This document shows, piece by piece, positions 1-7,151 of a stretch of 8,892 nucleotides of DNA. The notes below the pieces were generated by a model, which searched no databases, had not been told where the DNA came from, and worked only from the letters and a program-made list of their open reading frames with translations. The stretch's first letter is position 1. Every line of letters starts with the position of its first letter. Where the stretch lies: the NCBI GenBank assembly GCA_031265535.1, contig JAISCO010000085.1, positions 1 to 8,892 on the forward strand, written 5' to 3'. Made by a program: the position numbers and the translations under genes. The stretch is from Spirochaetaceae bacterium (GTDB lineage: Bacteria; Spirochaetota; Spirochaetia; Treponematales; Breznakiellaceae).

Positions 1-3000
1 ACGCGATGGCCGCCGCGGTTGAAAAGGCGAACGCCAGATTCGCCTCGGCGGACATTCAAAAATTTACGGACAAGCAAAAGCTGGCGCAGGCCGCGCTTAC
101 CGCGACGCGCGGGGAGACGGGCGCGGTGGAGGCTTCCATAGGCGCGTACCAGCGCAAGATTGAGTCGCTTGTGAAACAGGGGCTCAGCCCCGAATCAGAG
201 CAGGTACGGACGCTCATCGCAGAGATGGAGACGCTGAGGGCGCGGAAAGACGCGGCGGCGGCGGCTTCCGAGGCGCAGGCGCAAAGGGAGGCGGAGCTTG
301 CCGCAAAGTTTGAGGAAGCGGCGAAGGCGGCGGAGCAGGAAGCGGACATTGCCGTAAAAAGCCTTGACGCGAAAAGCGGCCTTGAAAAAGAAAACATCCG
401 GCTCGCGGCGGAACAGGACCGGGTGCGGGAGAGTATAAAAAGCCTCATAGCGTCCGGCATGGACCCCGAAAACGCGGAAGTGAAAAACCTTGAGGCCGAA
501 TACAAGGGCCTGACCCGCGAGATTGAGACAAACACCAAAGCGCAGGAAATGCAGGAGAACGCGGCGAAAGGGGCGGCAACCGCTCTGGCCGCCATTGCCG
601 CCGCGACAGCCGCCGCAATCGGCTATTCCGTGACACAGGCGGCGAAAGTCGAGGACATGGCGGCGGCCTACACCACCCTTCTTGGCTCGCAGGAAAAAGC
701 GGCGGCGCTGGTGAAGCGCATAAACAAAGAAGCCGCCACCACGCCCTTTGAAATCGCGGCCATAAGCGGCTCCATGAACAAGCTGCTCCCGCTGTTCAAG
801 GGGAACAGCGACGCGGCGGTGAAGACCTTCCGCATGATTGGCGACACGGCGGGAGGCAACGCCCAGAAACTGGACACGCTTACGGACGCTTACGCGAAAG
901 TCCAGATGAAGGGCAAAGCCAGCATGAGCGAGCTTAACCGCATAAGCAACGCCGGGGTGCCGATATTCGACGTGCTTTCGGCGACGCTTGGCGTTACGAC
1001 AGAGGGTCTGTTTGAAATGTCGAAAGCAGGGGACATAACGGCGGACCATCTGACGGCGGCTTTTCAGAAAATGACAAGCGAGGGCGGCACGTTTTTCAAC
1101 GGCATGGAGAACTCGTCCGACACGTTCAACATGCGGCTTTTGGGCATAAAGGAAAACGCGGCGATTGCGGCAGCGCAGATCGGCGAGAAGTTTCTTCCGG
1201 CGTTAAAGGACGTCGCGGGCGCGGTTTACGACGCGGTGTCGGAATTTTCCGCATGGATAGGCGAAGGCGACAATCTTGACAGGATGCTGGAGGGCGTGGG
1301 CTACGCGCTTTCCAGTGTCACGGGCGGTATGGCAGCTTTTATAGCGGTAACGAAGAGGGCGGAAATTGTAAACGCGATGGCGGCGGCTGTCAACGGCCTC
1401 AACAAGGCTCTCAGCGGGAATGTAATCGGCATCGCGGCGGGCGTGGTTGCGGCGGTTGCGGTTCCCGCGTTTATCGCGCTGGCAAAACATCTGGACGAAT
1501 CCGAGAACAAAGTGCGGACGCTGAACGGGGAGCTTGGCAGGCAGAAAACCGCGTATTCGGAAGCCGCAGCCGTGTTAGGCGGCCTCGACGATAAAAAATT
1601 GATCGACGCGGACACGACGGACAAACTTATAAAGCTGTATCCCGAATTAACGGGTGAAATAACGGCGTACAAGGATACCGTGGAGAGCGCGACAAAAACC
1701 TTGGAACGTCTGCGCAAGGAGAAACAAAAGGAAACGATAGACGCGATGGTTGCCGCCTACCAAAAGGAAACCGAGGCGGTTGCCAAGTATACGCGGGAAG
1801 TGGCGAAGGCGGAGGAACAGGTCCGCGCCACCAGCGGAAGAGACACCGCCATAAACTATCTGCAGTCCATGCAGACTGAACTTGAAAAAGCGGCGGAAAG
1901 GGCGAAGGACAGCGGGAAGGCGATAGCGGCGGCCTACAGGGGTATCGGACAGGAATTAATATCGATATCAGCCTATGGAAATGTTTTTACCAGGCCGCTC
2001 CAAACTCTGGTCGACGAAGCCGGGGAAGCCGGAGACGAGGGTGGGAAAAAAGCGGGCGGCAATATGGCCGCCGCGATTGCAAAAACCCTTGCCCAGAAAC
2101 TGAAAAACATAAAATTGACGCCGGAGCAGAATTACGCGCAAATGCTGGCCGATTTTGAATCGTATCTCAACAGCATGGCGGACATGGAAAACCTGTCCGG
2201 CTCGGCGCGGGTAGCGGCGGTCGAGGAGCAGGAGGCTCTGATAAGAAACTCGCTGGAGCTCACCGCCGAAGAGAAAAAGGCTTTAATCGAAGCCTCGGCG
2301 AAAACGCAGGCTGAAGCTCTGGAAAAAGAAGCGGCGGATTTGGCGAAACTGGCGGAAGAATCGAGAAAAGCGGACGAGGCGGAGTCGGCCCGGCAAAAAA
2401 AACTGCGCGATGAATTTGTAAGGCTGGAAGCGAGTAAAATCGCGGCCGCCGCGAACCGGTACAAAACGATAACCGAAACGGCGCAGGAAAGCTATGACCG
2501 GCAGGTTGCGGAACTGGAGAGGGCCGCCGCCGAGGAAATGGACAATCTCCTGAACTGGCTTGACGGGCTGAATGACATGTACGCGGAGGGCGATGAAAAA
2601 AGGGTTCAGGGAGCGGAAGCGGTCAGCAAACTAATCAAGGAACTCGAAGAAAATACCGCGAAAGCAATAGAGGGTCTGAATCAGGAAAGAATTGATAAAG
2701 AAGCCAAAGCGAACGCTGAAACCCTGTCCCGGTGGGAACGGCTTGAAGAGGCAAAAACGAAAGCGTCGGGAGACGCCTTTAAATACATGGAAGCGCTGGC
2801 GGACCAGGCGCAAATGATAGCGGACACCTTCGTCGGGTCCGCAGGCTCGATATTCAACAGCATTTCGCAGATTGTGGACGGGTTCCTCAACCAGCAGCAG
2901 GAGGCGTTGACCGCGTCCCGGACGGAAGCGGAAGCGGCCATAAGAGGACAGTACGAGTGGCTTTTGGCCGAAGAACAATACAGCGCGGAGGAGCTTCAGG

Positions 3001-3590
3001 CGCTGCTTGACAGCGCGAACGCCAAAAGACTGGCCGGGGAACAGCTTGCGGCGGACGAGCGCAAGGCCGTCGAATACAACATGAACAAAGATATAGCCGC
3101 CTCAGAAGCGGAGTTTGCCGTAAAACAGGCGGAACTTGACAAAAAGAAAAAAGAGGAGGCCAAAAAAGCCGCCATATACAACCGGGCTCTTGCCATAGCG
3201 CAGGTGCCGATAGACACGGCGCGGGCCGTGCTCAAAGCGGTAGCGGATTTCGGGCCGCCGCCTTCCCCGCTGGGAATCGCCGGAATCGCGGCGGCGGGGG
3301 CTGTCGGCGCGGCGCAGATGGCCGCCCTCATGGCCACCCCTATTCCCTCGGCGGAAACGGGCGGCCGGTTCACGGTGCCGGAGACGTTTACCGGCGTGGA
3401 CAGCGGTCTTGTGCGCGTGAACCAGGGAGAAAGATTGGAAGTTACCCCGCGCGGCGGCGGTTCGGGCGGCGCTCCGCAGCGCATTGTCATAAACATTGAC
3501 GGCAGGACGTTTATTGATTTTATAAACGATAATTTGCGCGGCGGGGCCGTTTACGAGACTTCCCCGGCGTGGAACATGGGAGGAGCCTAG
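1..3590 (+). CDS. Phage tail tape measure protein, N-terminus cut by window edge
   Basis: The reading frame is open from the window edge (frame starting at base 3). The ATG at base 6 sits in Ala-rich helical sequence, so it is probably internal and at least 1194 residues are visible. Tape measure proteins fill the tail tube, fix its length and help DNA ejection. Counting from that ATG, residues 1-185 are heptad-like Ala/Glu/Lys coiled coil. A hydrophobic stretch lies at about 187-210. Residues about 214-405 match the conserved tape-measure N-terminal domain (AAYTTLLGSQEKA, TPFEIAAISGSMNKL, ELNRISNAGVPIFDVL, FNMRLLGIKENA). Further hydrophobic segments lie at about 430-450 and 472-497, with long coils at about 700-920 and 960-1060. 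A hydrophobic Ala/Gly stretch at about 1088-1113 precedes a Gly-rich tail with VRVNQGERLEVTPRGGGSGG, typical of tape measure C-termini. The TAG stop (3588-3590) abuts the next start codon. Family assignment is firm; the true start is not visible. Confidence 0.93.
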   Translation, partial: AMAAAVEKANARFASADIQKFTDKQKLAQAALTATRGETGAVEASIGAYQRKIESLVKQGLSPESEQVRTLIAEMETLRARKDAAAAASEAQAQREAELAAKFEEAAKAAEQEADIAVKSLDAKSGLEKENIRLAAEQDRVRESIKSLIASGMDPENAEVKNLEAEYKGLTREIETNTKAQEMQENAAKGAATALAAIAAATAAAIGYSVTQAAKVEDMAAAYTTLLGSQEKAAALVKRINKEAATTPFEIAAISGSMNKLLPLFKGNSDAAVKTFRMIGDTAGGNAQKLDTLTDAYAKVQMKGKASMSELNRISNAGVPIFDVLSATLGVTTEGLFEMSKAGDITADHLTAAFQKMTSEGGTFFNGMENSSDTFNMRLLGIKENAAIAAAQIGEKFLPALKDVAGAVYDAVSEFSAWIGEGDNLDRMLEGVGYALSSVTGGMAAFIAVTKRAEIVNAMAAAVNGLNKALSGNVIGIAAGVVAAVAVPAFIALAKHLDESENKVRTLNGELGRQKTAYSEAAAVLGGLDDKKLIDADTTDKLIKLYPELTGEITAYKDTVESATKTLERLRKEKQKETIDAMVAAYQKETEAVAKYTREVAKAEEQVRATSGRDTAINYLQSMQTELEKAAERAKDSGKAIAAAYRGIGQELISISAYGNVFTRPLQTLVDEAGEAGDEGGKKAGGNMAAAIAKTLAQKLKNIKLTPEQNYAQMLADFESYLNSMADMENLSGSARVAAVEEQEALIRNSLELTAEEKKALIEASAKTQAEALEKEAADLAKLAEESRKADEAESARQKKLRDEFVRLEASKIAAAANRYKTITETAQESYDRQVAELERAAAEEMDNLLNWLDGLNDMYAEGDEKRVQGAEAVSKLIKELEENTAKAIEGLNQERIDKEAKANAETLSRWERLEEAKTKASGDAFKYMEALADQAQMIADTFVGSAGSIFNSISQIVDGFLNQQQEALTASRTEAEAAIRGQYEWLLAEEQYSAEELQALLDSANAKRLAGEQLAADERKAVEYNMNKDIAASEAEFAVKQAELDKKKKEEAKKAAIYNRALAIAQVPIDTARAVLKAVADFGPPPSPLGIAGIAAAGAVGAAQMAALMATPIPSAETGGRFTVPETFTGVDSGLVRVNQGERLEVTPRGGGSGGAPQRIVINIDGRTFIDFINDNLRGGAVYETSPAWNMGGA
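3578..3585 (+). promoter_or_regulatory. Strong Shine-Dalgarno site for the tail gene at 3591
   Basis: GGGAGGAG lies inside the last codons of the tape measure gene, 5 bases before the ATG at 3591. The stop codon TAG immediately precedes that ATG. The arrangement fixes the start and implies coupled translation of the two tail genes from one mRNA. It shows that this genome can use conventional ribosome binding sites, which makes their absence upstream of 5043, 5154 and 7371 notable. Confidence 0.8.
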
Positions 3591-4394
3591 ATGAGAGTCC
3601 TTTTTTACGATGTTGTACAGGAATCGGATGCGCCCGCTTCCCTGAAATCGTCCGCCCTCGCCGACAGGTTCGCGTATTCGGGCCCCGTCACGGTCAATTT
3701 TGATTTTCCCCGCTATATTGACGCGGCGGGGATCGGCTTCACGGACGCGAAACAGGTCCGGCTCTCGTGGACGCTTTTTGACGGGTATATTTTGAACAAC
3801 ATGTCTGCCGCAACCCCGGCCAGCGAATTCGCGGTATCCGTTTTTGGCGGCAGCCCGCATGACAAGCCGGATGATTTTCTCTATGAGTTTTTACCCGATA
3901 TTCCCTCCTTTGCCATGCGGAATGAAATTGTGGTCAACTGTGACGAAAGCGGCCTCTATGAAATCCCGCCCGTTATCGCGAGCGCGGTCACAATAGAGTG
4001 CAACGGCTCGTATATCGGCAGGTTCGGCGCGGGCAAGGCCGTGTCCCTCGCCACGTCCCTCGCGAAAGAGCCCTCTTTCAACACCACGGAAGAGAACCGA
4101 AAAACCCTCTCCGGGCAGATTATCCCCGGAACGGGCGGGTATAATTTCCGCTCCGTGGGGCTGGACACCCGGTACAAAATCGGCGGGGACGCGATGCGGG
4201 AAATCAAGGCGGCTTATCCTAAACAGATAGCCAAGGGCTTTCCCTTTTTTCTCCTGTTCGACAGCGAAGCGGGGCGGCTTCCGTTCTACCGGCTGTACGC
4301 GAAGGACGGGTCAACGGACAAATTCGGGTTTGAGAGCGGCGTCCATGACCGCTACCTGTTTTCGCGGAAGTTTGAGTTTGAGGAGTGCTTTTAA
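3591..4394 (+). CDS. Phage tail protein, probable distal-tail-like component
   Basis: This 267-residue protein lies directly downstream of the tape measure gene, with zero spacing and a strong GGGAGGAG ribosome binding site. In siphovirus tail modules this slot usually holds the distal tail protein or another tail-tip subunit, joining the tube to the hub. I do not recognise a specific family motif. The sequence is soluble, aromatic-rich and mostly beta-like, with no signal peptide and no membrane segment. Notable parts are an N-terminal MRVLFYDVVQESDAP strand, a central Gly-rich turn (IIPGTGGYNFRSVG, about residues 178-191) and an FPFFLLFDSE strand at about 218-227. It ends EFEECF at a TAA stop. 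The same frame after the stop encodes a Gly/Thr-rich decapeptide repeat (see 4395-4503), so the protein may be shorter than its relatives. The tail-tip role rests on position and is inference; membership of the tail module is secure. Confidence 0.7.
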   Translation: MRVLFYDVVQESDAPASLKSSALADRFAYSGPVTVNFDFPRYIDAAGIGFTDAKQVRLSWTLFDGYILNNMSAATPASEFAVSVFGGSPHDKPDDFLYEFLPDIPSFAMRNEIVVNCDESGLYEIPPVIASAVTIECNGSYIGRFGAGKAVSLATSLAKEPSFNTTEENRKTLSGQIIPGTGGYNFRSVGLDTRYKIGGDAMREIKAAYPKQIAKGFPFFLLFDSEAGRLPFYRLYAKDGSTDKFGFESGVHDRYLFSRKFEFEECF

Positions 4395-4503
4395 CGGGCC
4401 GCTGTTTTTACGGGCGGCGGCACTGGACGCGGCGGCGGTATTACGGGAGGAACGGGACGCGGCGCGACTGGCCCGGGGCGCGGTTCCCCGTCCGGAACAG
4501 CGG
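4395..4503 (+). other. Gly/Thr-rich post-stop stretch with a 30-base in-frame repeat; left edge of the cassette
   Basis: No independent gene is supported here. Read in the frame of the preceding tail gene, beyond its TAA stop, the bases encode a Gly/Thr/Arg-rich string with two copies of a decapeptide, GTGRGGGITG then GTGRGATGPG. The 10-base block GGACGCGGCG recurs at 4425-4434 and 4455-4464, exactly 30 bases (10 codons) apart. The frame runs 54 codons past the stop to a TAA at 4557, overlapping the end of the opposite-strand membrane protein gene. It could be a decayed or truncated C-terminal extension or tail-fibre-like linker, cut when the cassette arrived, or simply a GC-rich spacer. No U-tailed terminator is visible. 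Confidence 0.4.
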
Positions 4504-5043
4504 CTACAGGTTTTTGGCAACGAAGGCAAGCAGGCATAATAGACCCCCTAAGAAAATAAAGAGTACCGCATACATAATAACGCGGTTGGGATCAAAATAA
4601 ATGCTCCCGCGTTTATTTTCGGGTTCTTTGCCTTCGTACTTTAGGGAAAGGTTTTTATCCGCTTCAGCGACAATAAGGATATACCGGATGGAACTAATGA
4701 CAAGTCCGGCAAGCTGGATAGCGAGCACCAGCGCGAAACAGGCCCACGCCGCAATCAGCAGGGGCTTGCACACGGCGTTTTCAAGGGGGACGAGGGAACT
4801 GATAAAGGTGAAAGACAGCCCGAAGGAGCCCGCCGCCAGAGACATCATCCATTTGTCGAAAAACTCGTCTGTTTTGCGCTGTGTTTCTATCAGTTTGTCC
4901 GTGTAACGCTCGTTTGCCTTGTAAAGTTCCCAGTTGTCGGCGGCATTCTCCTTATTGTATTCTTCAAGGAGTTTCCGGTATACCGCCTGACGCTCCTCAT
5001 CTGTTTCAAGGCCCTCGTACGGGTCGTATGCAATATCGCTCAT
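4504..5043 (-). CDS. Three-helix membrane protein with N-terminal coiled coil, function unknown
   Basis: This 179-residue protein begins MSDIAYDPYEGLETDEERQ. Residues about 15-62 are highly charged and helical, probably a coiled coil. Three hydrophobic segments follow, at about 66-86 (KWMMSLAAGSFGLSFTFISS), 94-117 and 154-175, with a charged loop at 120-150 (EADKNLSLKYEGKEPENKR). It should sit in the inner membrane. The 'SLAAGSFGLSFTFI' first helix resembles small membrane proteins seen among accessory genes of prophages and islands, but I can name no characterised family. The start at 5043 is forced: in frame, the codons before it are AGC, TTC, TAT and then TAG, which overlaps the -10 box. 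There is no Shine-Dalgarno sequence, and the -10 ends only 6 bases upstream, so the mRNA is probably leaderless. It is divergent from the Cys-rich gene at 5154. A role in superinfection exclusion or as a membrane effector is possible but unproven. Confidence 0.75.
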   Translation of the reverse strand: MSDIAYDPYEGLETDEERQAVYRKLLEEYNKENAADNWELYKANERYTDKLIETQRKTDEFFDKWMMSLAAGSFGLSFTFISSLVPLENAVCKPLLIAAWACFALVLAIQLAGLVISSIRYILIVAEADKNLSLKYEGKEPENKRGSIYFDPNRVIMYAVLFIFLGGLLCLLAFVAKNL

Positions 5044-5049
5044 GCTGAA

Positions 5050-5078
5050 ATACTACAGCGGACCCCGCCGCATGTCAA
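5050..5078 (-). promoter_or_regulatory. Sigma-70-type promoter of the membrane protein gene
   Basis: On the minus strand, TTGACA (5078-5073) and TAGTAT (5055-5050) are separated by 17 bases. Only 6 bases (TTCAGC) lie between the -10 and the ATG, placing the expected transcription start at or next to the start codon. The spacer contains TGCGGCGGGG (+ strand 5063-5072), also present in the spacer of the toxin-antitoxin operon promoter. An in-frame TAG overlaps the -10, excluding a longer protein. Confidence 0.7.
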
Positions 5079-5117
5079 GGCCGGAGACAGCGGTGATAAT
5101 CTTGTAACGCTATGCTG

Positions 5118-5146
5118 TTGATATTTTTCGGTTACTGGTTTATAAT
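5118..5146 (+). promoter_or_regulatory. Sigma-70-type promoter of the Cys-rich small gene
   Basis: TTGATA (5118-5123) and a perfect TATAAT (5141-5146) are separated by 17 bases. The ATG at 5154 follows after 7 bases (GCCGGTA), so transcription would start at about the start codon. The promoter is divergent from that of the membrane protein; the two -35 boxes are 39 bases apart, close enough for shared control. Confidence 0.65.
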
Positions 5147-5153
5147 GCCGGTA

Positions 5154-5402
5154 ATGAGAGAGTGGCGGCCTTGTAAAAAAATTGATTCCAAATATCTGAA
5201 GCATGTCGCATGCTCCCGGATGGATGCTGACTCTGGTCAATGCAATGAACATTGCGGCGACTGCATATGCTCAATATACCGGTTTGCCGATATGAATTAT
5301 AGGGACATTGATAATGCGGTCGGTATAACAATCGCGGCAACCGTATCCTTTTTTGCAGTTCTCATAACGGTTCTTGCGTTTGTTTTCAAATTAATTCCTT
5401 AG
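5154..5402 (+). CDS. Small Cys-rich single-pass membrane protein, function unknown
   Basis: The frame stays open upstream to an ATG at 5112, but the promoter at 5118-5146 lies downstream of that start. The ATG at 5154, 7 bases after the -10, is therefore preferred and gives 82 residues. Six cysteines lie in the first half (7, 20, 30, 34, 37, 39). The cluster CNEHCGDCIC has spacing C-x3-C-x2-C-x-C with a histidine at 33, suggesting metal binding or disulfides. One hydrophobic helix at about 57-78 (ITIAATVSFFAVLITVLAFV) ends near the C-terminus, so the protein looks tail-anchored, with no signal peptide. I recognise no family. It is the only + strand gene in the cassette, head-to-head with the membrane protein gene and convergent with the PIN-like gene. 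Support is the promoter-start match, the cysteine spacing and the clean membrane helix; being short, it could still be spurious. Confidence 0.5.
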   Translation: MREWRPCKKIDSKYLKHVACSRMDADSGQCNEHCGDCICSIYRFADMNYRDIDNAVGITIAATVSFFAVLITVLAFVFKLIP

Positions 5403-5434
5403 GGCTTGTGGAGAAAGACGGGATAAAGCGGGTT

Positions 5435-5454
5435 GGACCCCGATGCGGGGTTCC
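5435..5454. terminator. Possible hairpin between convergent genes
   Basis: GGA-CCCCG-ATG-CGGGG-T(T)CC forms a five-pair GC stem with a three-base loop. An A-T and two G-C pairs can extend it past a one-base bulge. It lies in the 52-base gap between the convergent Cys-rich and PIN-like genes. On the + strand it is followed by TTCCTTA, only loosely U-rich; the minus side lacks a U-run. A bidirectional terminator is plausible by position but weak by sequence. Confidence 0.3.
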
Positions 5455-5979
5455 TTACAGCTTTACGCCCAATTTATTCATCATATAAAACAGGTCATGG
5501 CAGTTTATGCGCAACTGGTCGCATATATCCGGTATTTTTGGCTTGTTGGACGGGTTCTTTGCGCTTAAATTGTGTATGCGGTTTTCAAAAGATATAACGG
5601 TGTAATTATAAGTTTTCGCGGCGGCCACAATCCACGGGTCGGCTACCTTCTCCTGCGACCATTCATGAAAAGCGACATTGGTATACAAGCCGCATGACTG
5701 CAAATAGCCAATAATTAACCCGTAATTTTCGACAACGCCGGGAGTGTTGTATTTTAACGGTTCCAGTTCGGGAACGGCTTTTAACCATCTGCTAAGACCG
5801 TCTTCTTTTGCTGTTATTTCTTCATAAACTTTATCAAGAACAACTATATTTTTGGCGGTTATAAACCGGCGCATAATTTCCCAGAACGTAGGGGCTATTT
5901 CAAAAGAATAGTATGCGTGATACGGGGCAAGCATAGCATTGCTGTCTATAATAAAAATTTCATCTGACCCGTTTACCAT
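5455..5979 (-). CDS. DUF4411-type PIN-like protein, probable toxin
   Basis: This 174-residue protein opens with IFIIDSNAML (about residues 8-17), a beta strand with an acidic residue (D12) as in PIN-fold nucleases. Further acidic positions fit the fold: E53/E54 in VYEEI, D114 in VADPWIVAAA and E132 in TVISFE. The end (KIPDICDQLRINCHDLFYMMNKLGVKL region) is typical of the DUF4411 family, which commonly lies beside XRE/ImmA-type regulators and is classed as a PIN-like putative toxin. Metal-dependent RNA cleavage is the expected activity and is inference here. The ATG lies within the last codons of the upstream metallopeptidase gene, with a 7-base overlap, implying translational coupling and matched stoichiometry. 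The key acidic residues are present and there is no sign of decay, so the gene looks intact. The upstream partner is expected to neutralise or regulate it. Confidence 0.82.
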   Translation of the reverse strand: MVNGSDEIFIIDSNAMLAPYHAYYSFEIAPTFWEIMRRFITAKNIVVLDKVYEEITAKEDGLSRWLKAVPELEPLKYNTPGVVENYGLIIGYLQSCGLYTNVAFHEWSQEKVADPWIVAAAKTYNYTVISFENRIHNLSAKNPSNKPKIPDICDQLRINCHDLFYMMNKLGVKL

Positions 5980-7127
5980 ACGCCGCCCCTGATTTTAGAA
6001 ACGAGAGTGTCAAAGGTTTCCCTGGTTTTATTTGCAAGCCTAAACGCTTCGGTGTAAGTTGTCTTGCCTGTTTTTATACTGTTGTCAAGGGCTAGTATTA
6101 AAGGTTCCCCGTATCTGGAACGGGCGGTTTTATAATAATCTCCTTTCCCGCTTGCTTTTTTGCGCGCAACCGCGCCGCCAGCCTGGTCTATTACGATTTT
6201 TTGATATTCGTTATATTCGATATAGCCGTTGTCCAAAGCCCTGCGTGCGACCGTTGTCACGCCGCATTTGAAACAACGCGCCACAGCTTTGATTTTATCG
6301 CGCACATTCTGATTTTCCCGCCTGTTCCATTCGTCAATAAAACTCCGGCCCGGTACCAGCAGTTCAGCGGCAGTGGCGTTGCAAAGCGTTTCCAAAGGGC
6401 TGATATTAAAAACAAGGCCGGAATTATCATTATAGAAACTGTGCAGACCAAGCCAGATGTGCGCCGCTTCATGCAGCAGGGAGAATACTTTTCCGCCTTC
6501 CGTGTCGTTGCTGTTGATAAAGACAAGAGGCGCGTAATCGTCTGCAAGGGTAAACGCCCGGAATTCATCAAGCCTTAGAGGGCGATGGGTGTTTTCCCCC
6601 ACTATGCCGTTTTGCAGTACAAGTATCCCAATATCTTCCAGAAACGTGCGAACCGCATTGAACGCTGTTGTTTCTATACCAGTATACCAGTCATCCGCCA
6701 TTCCGGTAACACTTCGGATAGAGGCCGCTATTTTCGCCGGGTTTTTCTCTTTTTTTGCGGAACCGGCAAACGGAAGTTTCCCCCTGCCGTTGTCAATGAG
6801 ATAGTCCCGCATCCATTCCTGAATGGAAGCCATCTGATAATAGGTGTCCATAAGGCTGCGGCTTGGCCGCGTTTTGGCGGTACTTCCTATAGTCCGGCAG
6901 TCCATTATCGGAATCGGCTCGTCAGGCGGCGTTTTTAGAAAAAAATAGCCCAGCGGGACATGCGCTTTCTTGCCAAAATCTTCAATCTGGGCAAAAGTGG
7001 GAATTTTTACGCCACTTTTCCATTGCCGGAACAGGGAAAGAACCGCGCTGTCCGCGCCTTCGGAGGAAGCAACGCCCAGTATCCAATCCAATACGGCGGG
7101 CGCAATCTTAATTTTAATGGACGGCAT
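5973..7127 (-). CDS. XRE-like / ImmA-IrrE family metallopeptidase, probable antitoxin/regulator
   Basis: This 384-residue protein has a degenerate XRE-like N-terminal part. Residues about 31-63 (SLFRQWKSGVKIPTFAQIED and VPLGYFF) carry the W-x2-G-x3-P-T pattern that usually precedes ImmA-type domains, followed by PPDEPIPIMDCRT (67-79). The zinc peptidase signature SLLHEAAHIWLG gives H219, E220 and H223. The downstream CNATAAELLVPG supplies a likely third ligand, E255. The C-terminal third (about 290-384) contains the RRALDNGYI and GDYYKTARSRYGEPL segments found in long members of the family. Such proteins cleave or sense partner regulators (ImmA of ICEBs1, IrrE of Deinococcus) and pair with toxins in operons. 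Here it is first in a two-gene operon, overlapping the PIN-like gene by 7 bases. A consensus promoter lies upstream and AGGGG sits 8 bases before the ATG as a weak ribosome site. All catalytic residues are present. Antitoxin role is inferred from gene order and family context. Confidence 0.87.
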   Translation of the reverse strand: MPSIKIKIAPAVLDWILGVASSEGADSAVLSLFRQWKSGVKIPTFAQIEDFGKKAHVPLGYFFLKTPPDEPIPIMDCRTIGSTAKTRPSRSLMDTYYQMASIQEWMRDYLIDNGRGKLPFAGSAKKEKNPAKIAASIRSVTGMADDWYTGIETTAFNAVRTFLEDIGILVLQNGIVGENTHRPLRLDEFRAFTLADDYAPLVFINSNDTEGGKVFSLLHEAAHIWLGLHSFYNDNSGLVFNISPLETLCNATAAELLVPGRSFIDEWNRRENQNVRDKIKAVARCFKCGVTTVARRALDNGYIEYNEYQKIVIDQAGGAVARKKASGKGDYYKTARSRYGEPLILALDNSIKTGKTTYTEAFRLANKTRETFDTLVSKIRGGVW

Positions 7128-7151
7128 TTATCGAGCCCCTGCCTCATTTTT

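Larger units (their letters stand above)
4504..7127. other. Accessory (moron-like) cassette inserted in the tail module
   Basis: Four genes, three on the minus strand, lie between two + strand tail genes that would normally be adjacent. From about 5400 onward the block is visibly richer in A/T than the tail genes on either side: one 60-base line near 5461 is about 40% GC, against roughly 70% for a line near 7441. The genes carry their own promoters and encode a membrane protein, a Cys-rich membrane protein and a toxin-antitoxin-like pair, none of them structural. No integrase, transposase, terminal inverted repeat or target-site duplication was found by eye, so the insertion mechanism is unknown and the limits are those of the genes, not mapped ends. 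Confidence 0.6.

Noticed and set aside
195..1049. Long minus-strand open frames under the tape measure gene
   Set aside because: They are antisense shadows of GC-rich coding sequence, rich in Arg and Ser with no domain, and the + strand gene is unambiguous.
4474..4490. CGGGG / CCCCG hairpin as a terminator for the membrane protein gene
   Set aside because: The stem has only five pairs in very GC-rich sequence and has no U-run on either strand.
4330..4600. Plus-strand frames across the end of the tail gene and into the membrane gene
   Set aside because: They start at GTG codons inside or at the end of the tail gene, overlap the opposite-strand membrane gene, lack good starts and read as shadow sequence. 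A frameshift at TGC-TTT-TAA was considered, but no standard slippery heptamer is present.
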